Below, piece by piece: positions 1-4,432 of a stretch of DNA of 5,084 nucleotides. The notes below the pieces were generated by a model. It searched no databases. It was not told where the DNA came from and saw only the letters and a list, made by a program, of their open reading frames with translations. Positions within the stretch are counted from its first letter, which is position 1; each line of letters opens with the position of its first letter. Source of the stretch: Gammaproteobacteria bacterium (GTDB taxonomy: Bacteria > Pseudomonadota > Gammaproteobacteria > Pseudomonadales > Azotimanducaceae); the NCBI GenBank assembly GCA_027295975.1, contig JAPUJX010000042.1, positions 1 through 5,084 of the forward strand, written 5' to 3'. The position numbers and the translations under genes were made by a program.

Positions 1-161
1 TGGGGTGTCGGCGACGGTAACTAGACCAACTTAGCAGACCCCCGGCTCTGCCGGAGAGGCAGCAACAGTTTGACATTTCAGTCTGAACTCGCACAGATCT
101 CTTGCACGAGAGAGTCCGAAACTTAACTGAAAACTAAACCACGTCCGGCTGGATTGCAGAT
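1..161. other. Gene-free left flank with small palindromes
   Basis: I see no convincing gene in this stretch. Frame 1 is open from the window edge to a TAG at 22-24 (eight codons ending Gly-Asp-Gly-Asn). This could be the tail of an upstream gene, but it is too short to judge. Three small palindromes are visible: CCGGC-TCT-GCCGG at 42-54, TTCAG-T-CTGAA at 77-87, and TCTCT-tgcacg-AGAGA at 98-113. The first is GC-rich and lies 17 bases past the TAG, so it could act as a weak transcription terminator, although no T-run follows it. No transposase fragment or target-site duplication was recognised. Confidence 0.4.
42..54. repeat. GC-rich hairpin CCGGC-TCT-GCCGG
   Basis: This is a perfect 5-base-pair inverted repeat with a 3-base loop. 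It sits between a possible upstream stop codon (22-24) and the stop of the minus-strand DUF3592 gene (162-164). It lacks the T-tract of a canonical intrinsic terminator on either strand. It could be a weak terminator for an upstream plus-strand gene or a palindromic intergenic repeat unit. Only a genome-wide search for copies would tell these apart. Confidence 0.3.
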
Positions 162-620
162 TCAAAACTGGATCAAATTCGTCACCATGCCCAGGCCAAA
201 GAAGCCGAACGCCGCTGCGATGCTGTAGAAGAAATAGGGCGCGTCGACCACAGGTTCCAGACAGGCTTCCCCGGGATTATCCGGATTGTAATATACGGAC
301 ACGACGCTGCCATTCCCGTAGCGCCTGCAACGTTCCTCGGCTCGAGTACGGCTGCCGGTGCCCACATCGACGCCGACACAGACCTTGTCTCCGCGAAAAG
401 GCTTCGCACCCACCTCATAGCTGTATTGCACATCCGCCCGGAATGTCGAACCCTGGCCGGAATTTCCGCCGCTGCCGCGCCGAACCACTTTCGAGCAGGT
501 AATTTCTCCTGCGACCGAGGGCCAGGAAAGGCTCTGTTTCACCTTTCGTTCCAGGTTCCTGATGTGAACGATGATGCCGCCGGCAACCACTAGAAACAAC
601 ATGCCAAGATAAAATGTCAT
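162..620 (-). CDS. DUF3592-type small membrane protein
   Basis: The 152-residue protein has a hydrophobic helix at residues 2-20 and another at about 127-148, joined by a polar loop of about 105 residues. This two-helix layout fits DUF3592 proteins, whose function is largely unknown. Two family-like landmarks are visible: WPSVAGEI (33-40) just after the first helix and VYYNPDNPGEACLEP (109-123) just before the second. The loop has four cysteines (42, 81, 98, 120), which could pair if the loop is extracytoplasmic. The reading frame stays open upstream to base 986, but that part runs antisense to the epimerase gene. I chose the ATG at 620 because GGAGGT lies nine bases before it and the first helix follows at once. 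An ATG at 689 in the same frame has no good ribosome site. The gene is divergent from the sugar genes and shows no functional link to them. Confidence 0.75.
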   Translation of the reverse strand: MTFYLGMLFLVVAGGIIVHIRNLERKVKQSLSWPSVAGEITCSKVVRRGSGGNSGQGSTFRADVQYSYEVGAKPFRGDKVCVGVDVGTGSRTRAEERCRRYGNGSVVSVYYNPDNPGEACLEPVVDAPYFFYSIAAAFGFFGLGMVTNLIQF

Positions 621-758
621 CACCCGTTGACCTCCAATGGTCGAGAATCCGCCAGCGCGATATTCTAAGTAACCAACCCCTGCTTTCATCCTGTTTCGAT
701 TCAGGTTGTGAGAGAATTCAAGTTTCTTAAGGCGTAATGCCCCGCGAAAGGAGCGGAA
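621..758. promoter_or_regulatory. Divergent intergenic region, probable promoters
   Basis: These 138 bases separate the divergent starts of the DUF3592 gene (minus) and the epimerase gene (plus), so promoters for both are expected here. The best minus-strand candidate is a -10-like TAGAAT (plus coordinates 662-667), about 40 bases before the ATG at 620. No good -35 sits at the right distance. On the plus strand no convincing -35/-10 pair was found. The region also holds the ribosome sites of both genes: GGAGGT on the minus strand, and AAAGGAG at 747-753 on the plus strand. Promoter function is inferred from gene orientation and is not shown by strong motifs. Confidence 0.35.
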
Positions 759-761
759 TTG
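747..761 (+). promoter_or_regulatory. Ribosome binding site that fixes a TTG start
   Basis: AAAGGAG (747-753) ends five bases before TTG (759-761). No in-frame ATG or GTG near this point would keep the whole first beta-strand and the GxxGxxG motif, so this site decides the start of the epimerase. TTG starts commonly lower translation yield. Confidence 0.7.
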
Positions 762-1727
762 AACAAGATACTGATAACCGGGATAACCGGGTTCATTGGC
801 GGAGAACTGGCCCACAAGCTTGCCGGAAAAGCGGAAGTGCACGGTATTTTCAAACCGAGTAGATCCAGGGACTATCGCCCGCTGAGCACTCTGGAGGGCC
901 AGATACATACCCATGAACTGGATATTTCGGATTACGCGGCCACCGAAAACCTGCTGCAGAAAATAAAACCCGACAAAATTGTTCATGCGGCGGCCCTGTC
1001 TCCGGTTCGGGCGTCATTCGACAATCCTCTGGATTACCTTCGGGTGAACGTAAATGGAACAGTCAACCTGATCCAGGGGCTGCTGAAACTCGAGAACTAT
1101 CAGGAGAGGCGTTTCATATTTGCATCAACGGCTGAAGTTTACGGACTGCAAACCGTCGAGGAACCGTTTGTGGAAACGTTGGCCCTCGAGCCCTCGAGCC
1201 CATATGCGTGTACGAAGGCTTTTGGTGATATGTATCTGAGAATGTGTCACGACGTGTACGGCCTGGATACCGTGGTGATGAGATGTGTCAACACCTTCGG
1301 CAGGAAATACGATAAGAGCTTCTTTATCGAGTACTTGATAGACCGGATGTTACATGACACCGATGTCCACATCGGAGCGCCGGAATCCATCCGCGATTAC
1401 ATGTGGGTGGACGACCATGTCAACGCGTATTTGCTGGCGTTGGACAAAACAGAGGCAACAGGTGAGGTGTTCAACGTTTCCACGGGCGTGGGAGTGCGGA
1501 ACATCGATGTGGCGTATCAGTTGGCCGACATCATCGGCTTCGACAAAAACAAGATTCACACCAATAAATACCCGCACAGTTATCCCGGGCGACCGATCAC
1601 ATCCGACCAGCCCTATCTGGTGCTGAACTCGTCCAAAATACGAAACCTGCTTGGCTGGCCTGAGCCTACTTCTCTGGACGTTTCGCTAAGGCGGGCCGTC
1701 GATTACTGGAGAAGCGAAACGGGATGA
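759..1727 (+). CDS. NAD-dependent epimerase/dehydratase (extended SDR, nucleotide-sugar)
   Basis: The 322-residue protein has the layout of a nucleotide-sugar epimerase or 4,6-dehydratase, usual length 310-340. The Rossmann NAD-binding motif GITGFIG (8-14, GxxGxxG) is at the N-terminus. The conserved HAAAL (76-80) follows, then catalytic STAEVYG (123-129) and the Tyr149-x-x-x-Lys153 pair in SPYACTKA. RDYMWVDDH (212-220) matches the RDxxxVDD element of the substrate-binding half. The family interconverts or dehydrates NDP-hexoses in the cytoplasm. Motifs alone do not separate UDP-glucose epimerase-like, GDP-mannose or dTDP-glucose dehydratase-like activities. The start codon is TTG, supported by AGGAG five bases upstream and by the normal beta-strand MNKILITG beginning there. 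The stop overlaps the start of the glycosyltransferase gene, so the two are probably co-transcribed and translationally coupled. Base composition looks lower in GC than the hydrolase genes to the right. Confidence 0.88.
   Translation: MNKILITGITGFIGGELAHKLAGKAEVHGIFKPSRSRDYRPLSTLEGQIHTHELDISDYAATENLLQKIKPDKIVHAAALSPVRASFDNPLDYLRVNVNGTVNLIQGLLKLENYQERRFIFASTAEVYGLQTVEEPFVETLALEPSSPYACTKAFGDMYLRMCHDVYGLDTVVMRCVNTFGRKYDKSFFIEYLIDRMLHDTDVHIGAPESIRDYMWVDDHVNAYLLALDKTEATGEVFNVSTGVGVRNIDVAYQLADIIGFDKNKIHTNKYPHSYPGRPITSDQPYLVLNSSKIRNLLGWPEPTSLDVSLRRAVDYWRSETG
1724..1727 (+). other. ATGA start/stop overlap (translational coupling)
   Basis: ATG of the glycosyltransferase (1724-1726) overlaps TGA of the epimerase (1725-1727), and a second ATG starts at 1727. 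GGAG at 1708-1711 lies 12 bases before the first ATG, a long spacing. This fits re-initiation by ribosomes finishing the epimerase better than independent loading. Confidence 0.7.
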
Positions 1728-2410
1728 TGCTCTCGATAATGATTCCGTCCTTTTCGGAGGCAGATAATCTCGCTGTTTTGCTTCCGGAGTTGGGACGGGT
1801 TTCTCGTGCGCTGACCGAACGGGTCGAGATCATCGTCGTCGACACGATGGAACCAACCGACAACACCGAAGAGGTCTGTCGGAAATTCGGGGTTCGATGC
1901 GTGCGGAGGCAGACCAGTGACAACTACGGAGACGCGATAAGAACGGGTATCAGCGAAACGAGCGGCACTTACGTGATTATGATGGACGCCGATGGATCAC
2001 ACAGCGCTGACTTTATTCGAAAGCTTTGGAACAAGCGTGAAGACGCCGACATAATAATAGCCTCCCGTTTCATGCCGGGCGGATCCACAGACAATCCATA
2101 TGTGTTGACGGCGATGAGCAGAATCCTGAATTTTGTGTTCAGGCGCATAACGGGGTTGACCGTTTTTGATACGTCAAACAGTTTCCGTCTGTACAACGGT
2201 GACCTGTTACGAACCCAGCGGCTCGCGTGTTTGCATTTTGACGTATTGCAGGAACTGCTTGTCAAAATGACTCACCATGCCTCATCGAAAGTGGTGGAAC
2301 TTCCGTATCATTTCCGCCAGCGGCTGTCTGGACGCTCGAAACGCCGCCTGCTGCAGTTCAGCTTGAACTACCTTGTTACCCTGTATGCGTTGCGTAAGTC
2401 GATTCGTTAA
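1724..2410 (+). CDS. Family 2 glycosyltransferase, polyprenol-phosphate mannosyltransferase-like
   Basis: The 228-residue protein is a GT-A fold, GT2 family transferase. MLSIMIPSFSEADNL (2-16) is the first nucleotide-binding strand. EIIVVD (35-40) is the second, and the metal-binding DxD motif is MDADGS (87-92, Asp88 and Asp90). ASRFMPGG (113-120) and the FDTSNSFRLYNGD stretch (148-160) resemble dolichol/polyprenol-phosphate mannosyltransferases (DPM1-like). These move a sugar from a nucleotide donor to a lipid phosphate at the cytoplasmic face of the membrane. No clear C-terminal transmembrane helix is seen, so it is probably soluble or peripheral, like short DPM1 proteins. The usual VDD of the second motif is VDT here (39-41), leaving one acidic residue. 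The start ATG at 1724 overlaps the epimerase TGA, and a second ATG at 1727 is equally possible. Donor and acceptor are unknown, and transfer of the neighbour's product is an inference from the coupling. Confidence 0.85.
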   Translation: MMLSIMIPSFSEADNLAVLLPELGRVSRALTERVEIIVVDTMEPTDNTEEVCRKFGVRCVRRQTSDNYGDAIRTGISETSGTYVIMMDADGSHSADFIRKLWNKREDADIIIASRFMPGGSTDNPYVLTAMSRILNFVFRRITGLTVFDTSNSFRLYNGDLLRTQRLACLHFDVLQELLVKMTHHASSKVVELPYHFRQRLSGRSKRRLLQFSLNYLVTLYALRKSIR

Positions 2411-2436
2411 ACCACGCTGCTGTACGAACACGTCCG

Positions 2437-3144
2437 CTAGGGAATCAGAAAGTCCAGGTTGTCTTCGATATCCTGAAGATCTTTTTCGGTGTTGATCGTC
2501 CGCCAGAAACCGAAATATCTGTACGAGGACATGCTTTTTTCTTCCGCAAGGGTAACAAACGTCGTCTTTTCGATGTCACCAGCTTTCGGCAGCAGGCTGT
2601 TGATCCGTCGATCAAAGAGGTAAACGCCGGAGTTTACAAAAATGCTGTCGATTAATGGTTTCTCCTCGAAAGAGGTAATGCGTTGTCTCGAATCGATCTG
2701 GACGACGCCAAAATTGCTTCTGAGCGGCGTACTCAAGATGGTGGCGATGGGCGCCTGTTTGAGGTGGAAGCGAAACATGCTGTCCAGAGGGAGGTCGCAG
2801 AGTTCGTCGCCGTTCATGACCAGATAGGTGTCGTCTTCGATTCCCATCGACTCGACCGCACGTCGTATACCACCGCCCGTTCCGCTTTCTATTTCGTGGT
2901 GACTGAATTCGATTTTTGGCCCAAACGAATTTTCCTTCACCCAGTTGATGATTTTTTCCTTTTTGTACGCGACGCCGATAACGATACGCTCTATGTTGTT
3001 TTTAGCGAGCCATAGGATGATCCAGTGGAGAAGGGGCTTGCCCTGGACCTCAACCATCGCCTTGGGCATGTCTTCGGTAAAAGGTCTCAGGCGTACGCCG
3101 AGGCCTCCCGCTAAAACGACTGCTGTTTTGAGAGCCGGGTTCAT
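2437..3144 (-). CDS. Sugar-phosphate nucleotidyltransferase (NTP_transferase family)
   Basis: The 235-residue protein is a single-domain sugar-1-phosphate nucleotidyltransferase, which joins an NTP and a sugar-1-phosphate to give an NDP-sugar and pyrophosphate. The signature LAGGLGVRLRPFTEDMPKAM (11-30) carries the NTP-binding GGxGxRLxPxT and the following Pro-Lys. EIESGTGGGIRRA (84-96), NGDE (111-114, metal-binding Asp113) and FEEKP (159-163) follow in the expected order. The C-terminal FGFWRTINTEKDL (211-223) stands where related enzymes have FW-D-I-x-T-x-x-D. There is no left-handed beta-helix domain, so GlmU-type bifunctionality is excluded. The size fits mannose-1-phosphate guanylyltransferase-like or heptose-1-phosphate guanylyltransferase (HddC)-like enzymes, but base and sugar cannot be fixed. 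It converges on the glycosyltransferase with 26 bases between stops, so it has its own promoter. The ATG at 3144 has no strong Shine-Dalgarno, though the fold begins right after it. Confidence 0.85.
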   Translation of the reverse strand: MNPALKTAVVLAGGLGVRLRPFTEDMPKAMVEVQGKPLLHWIILWLAKNNIERIVIGVAYKKEKIINWVKENSFGPKIEFSHHEIESGTGGGIRRAVESMGIEDDTYLVMNGDELCDLPLDSMFRFHLKQAPIATILSTPLRSNFGVVQIDSRQRITSFEEKPLIDSIFVNSGVYLFDRRINSLLPKAGDIEKTTFVTLAEEKSMSSYRYFGFWRTINTEKDLQDIEDNLDFLIP

Positions 3145-3163
3145 CGGGATATGTTAATCGAAA

Positions 3164-3176
3164 CGGTTTCTAACCG
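3164..3176. repeat. Inverted repeat CGGTT-TCT-AACCG
   Basis: This is a perfect 5-base arm hairpin with a 3-base loop, about 20 bases upstream of the nucleotidyltransferase ATG. It overlaps a shorter palindrome, GAAAC-G-GTTTC (3160-3170). In the minus-strand transcript it would lie in the 5' leader. It could be part of an operator or a chance hairpin. Confidence 0.4.
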
Positions 3177-3179
3177 CTG

Positions 3180-3197
3180 ACAGTTTTCTTAAACTGT
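3180..3197. repeat. Inverted repeat ACAGTTT-TCTT-AAACTGT
   Basis: The arms are perfect 7-base complements around a 4-base centre. The symmetry nearly extends outward as TGA(A)CAGTTT / AAACTGTTCA, with one base missing on the left. The size and spacing fit a dimeric repressor operator in a divergent promoter region. A terminator is less likely because the stem is AT-rich, no T-run follows on either strand, and no gene ends here. Confidence 0.5.
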
Positions 3198-3232
3198 TCA
3201 CCTCCAAAGGGAACAAAAAGGTCGCACGAGCG

Positions 3233-3961
3233 GTGCCTGGCTCAGACTACATTGCTCCACCGTCACGGTTTCACCAGCTTCTCGAAGGTCGTGTGGGTGC
3301 TGAGATATCTGCACTCATGTTGCAGCTCCCCCTGCTCAGGCATCGCCTGCCAAAGGGCGAAGGGCGGGTGGTGGTTCTGCCAGGCTTCATGGCCGACGAT
3401 GCTAGTACCTGGCTGTTACGGCGGTTTCTCGGCTCCCTCGGTTATGAAGTCGAATCCTGGGGCTTGGGGGTCAACCGGGGCGCCATGATGAAGTTCCTCC
3501 CGAAAATAATCGCCAGGCTCGAGGCGCGCAATGCCCTGGCCGCGAGACCTGCCAGCCTCGTGGGTTGGAGTCGGGGAGGGACGCTTGCCCGTGAAGTTGC
3601 CCGCGACCGGCCGGACCTCGTTCGTTCGGTGATTACCCTCGGCAGCCCGGTTCGCGGCGGTCTGGACGCAACAAGCATTGGCAAGCTCGTTGTCGCGGAC
3701 ACCGGGCTCACGCCGGAGGCGGTCAAACGTATGATGCGGGAGCGACAACGAACTCCCATCGAAGTGCCGATTACCGCGATCTATTCCAAAACCGACGGTG
3801 TGGTGGCGTGGCGGGCCTGCGTGGACGAAACGAGCCCGAACATCGTTCACTTCGAGGTTCGCGGGTCTCACTCGGGGCTCGGTTTTAATGCGGAAGTTTA
3901 TCAGTTGGTGGCGAAAGCGCTGGCCGTTCACCATGGCGACCAACGACCCGTCCGGCAATAG
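3233..3961 (+). CDS. Alpha/beta hydrolase (lipase/esterase-like)
   Basis: The 242-residue protein has the alpha/beta-hydrolase pattern. VVVLPGF (46-52) is the oxyanion-hole strand. GWSRGG (111-116) is the nucleophile elbow with Ser113, followed by TLGSPVRGG (135-143). Asp188 in IYSKTDGVV and His213 in GSHSGLG complete a Ser-Asp-His triad. The family hydrolyses ester or related bonds, and the lipase-like GxSxG and GSP features suggest a lipid or polyester ester, but the substrate is not shown. There is no signal peptide, so it is probably cytoplasmic. The GTG start at 3233 has AAGGT ten bases upstream and retains an N-terminal helical stretch before the fold. An ATG at 3317 (residue 29) is an alternative. 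It is clearly paralogous to the hydrolase at 4420-5084: both share STxLLRRFL, IYSK-[ST]-DGVV-x-WR and GSHSG. It runs towards phaR with 18 bases between the stops. Confidence 0.85.
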   Translation: MPGSDYIAPPSRFHQLLEGRVGAEISALMLQLPLLRHRLPKGEGRVVVLPGFMADDASTWLLRRFLGSLGYEVESWGLGVNRGAMMKFLPKIIARLEARNALAARPASLVGWSRGGTLAREVARDRPDLVRSVITLGSPVRGGLDATSIGKLVVADTGLTPEAVKRMMRERQRTPIEVPITAIYSKTDGVVAWRACVDETSPNIVHFEVRGSHSGLGFNAEVYQLVAKALAVHHGDQRPVRQ

Positions 3962-3981
3962 GCCGCTGGCAATAGTCCGTT
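3954..3981 (+). repeat. 14-base tandem duplication across the convergent stops
   Basis: GGCAATAGGCCGCT (3954-3967) is followed directly by GGCAATAGTCCGTT (3968-3981), with 12 of 14 bases identical. The first copy contains the TAG that ends the hydrolase (3959-3961). The second runs into the phaR stop (TAA, minus strand, 3980-3982). It looks like a small slippage duplication in the 18-base gap. No hairpin terminator for either gene is visible here. Confidence 0.5.
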
Positions 3982-4432
3982 AATCTTCCCGGGAACGTTT
4001 TGGCTCTGACTCGTCGCCGGCGTTGGTTTGTTGCCCATCTGAGAACGTGCGCTCCATCGCCTGGCGCACGAAGTTGAACGGGTTCAGGTTGCTCATTTCC
4101 CGCATGCGAAGTCGGAACTGATCCTGATGTTCGAGAAATGTCACCATGCTCTGCTCGATGTAACGTGACACGACCCCGCCGAAATCCTGACCATAGAAGC
4201 GAATGATCTGTTCGATAGCGCGGTTGGTGAGCACCGGTTCGTGACCCTCCGACTCCTGATCCGCAAGAATCTGCAACAACACGGACCGGGTGATGTCCTT
4301 GCCATCCTTGCTGTCCTCTACCTTGATGCTGTCGCCTTTCAGGATCATCTTGCGCACGTCTTCAACGGTGACGTATTTGCTCTCGGTCAGGTCGTATAAA
4401 CGACGATTGGGGTACTTTTTCAACTCGCGCAT
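3980..4432 (-). CDS. phaR: Polyhydroxyalkanoate synthesis repressor PhaR
   Basis: The 150-residue protein matches PhaR. The N-terminal PHB/PHA-accumulation DNA-binding domain (about 3-64) begins with KKYPNRRLYDLTESKYVTVED (5-25) and contains DITRSVLLQILADQE (46-60). The short PHB_acc domain follows (about 65-107, LTNRAIEQIIRFYGQDFGGVVSRYIEQSM). The last 20 residues are polar and look disordered. In studied bacteria PhaR binds PHA granules and DNA, represses phasin and sometimes its own gene, and is released when polymer accumulates. Length is near the low end of the family range. The ATG at 4432 lies inside the 3' end of the upstream hydrolase gene (13-base overlap, different frame). It has only a weak ribosome site (GACGAG about eight bases upstream), so coupled translation is likely. 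No phaA, phaB, phaC or phasin gene lies in the window, so the link to polymer metabolism here rests on the regulator alone. Confidence 0.93.
   Translation of the reverse strand: MRELKKYPNRRLYDLTESKYVTVEDVRKMILKGDSIKVEDSKDGKDITRSVLLQILADQESEGHEPVLTNRAIEQIIRFYGQDFGGVVSRYIEQSMVTFLEHQDQFRLRMREMSNLNPFNFVRQAMERTFSDGQQTNAGDESEPKRSRED
4420..4432 (-). other. 13-base overlap between hydrolase 3' end and phaR start
   Basis: The hydrolase TGA (4420-4422) lies 10 bases inside phaR, whose ATG is at 4430-4432, in a different frame. Both reading frames are strongly supported by protein motifs, so the overlap is real unless there is a sequence error. It implies co-transcription and likely translational coupling. 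Confidence 0.8.

Larger units (their letters stand above)
3145..3232. promoter_or_regulatory. Divergent intergenic region with two tandem inverted repeats
   Basis: These 88 bases separate the nucleotidyltransferase (minus) from the first alpha/beta hydrolase (plus), so promoters in both directions are expected. Two inverted repeats lie side by side, at 3164-3176 and 3180-3197. No strong -35/-10 pair was recognised on either strand. AAGGT at 3218-3222 is the likely ribosome site for the hydrolase GTG start, ten bases downstream. On the minus strand a perfect GGAGGTG occurs (plus 3199-3205), but no credible gene start follows it. Operator function for the repeats is an inference. Confidence 0.4.

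Noticed and set aside
1..161. Insertion-sequence end or attachment site in the left flank
   Set aside because: There is no transposase or integrase fragment, no matching inverted repeat elsewhere in the window and no target duplication, so the palindromes alone are insufficient.
621..986. Upstream extension of the DUF3592 reading frame (minus strand) to an ATG at 986
   Set aside because: From 759 to 986 it is antisense to the epimerase N-terminus, which has unmistakable Rossmann motifs. The extension has no membrane or domain character, and a good ribosome site plus the first helix place the start at 620.
2411..2436. Terminator between the convergent glycosyltransferase and nucleotidyltransferase genes
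   Set aside because: The 26-base gap has no stem-loop with a T-tract in either direction.
2683..3015. Plus-strand open frame (110 codons) opposite the nucleotidyltransferase
   Set aside because: It has no ribosome site or domain signal and lies fully antisense to a gene with clear NTP-transferase motifs.
3180..3197. Inverted repeat as an intrinsic terminator
   Set aside because: No gene ends near it on either strand, the stem is AT-rich and no T-run follows. An operator-like role fits better.
3154..3201. Possible 15-codon leader peptide on the minus strand starting at a GTG next to GGAGGTG
   Set aside because: The GTG is part of the Shine-Dalgarno-like sequence itself, so spacing is impossible. 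The peptide has no amino-acid run typical of attenuators.
3416..3958. Long minus-strand open frame (180 codons) opposite the first hydrolase
   Set aside because: Its translation is rich in His, Arg and Pro with no recognisable domain, and the plus-strand frame carries a complete catalytic triad. It is a shadow frame in GC-rich DNA.
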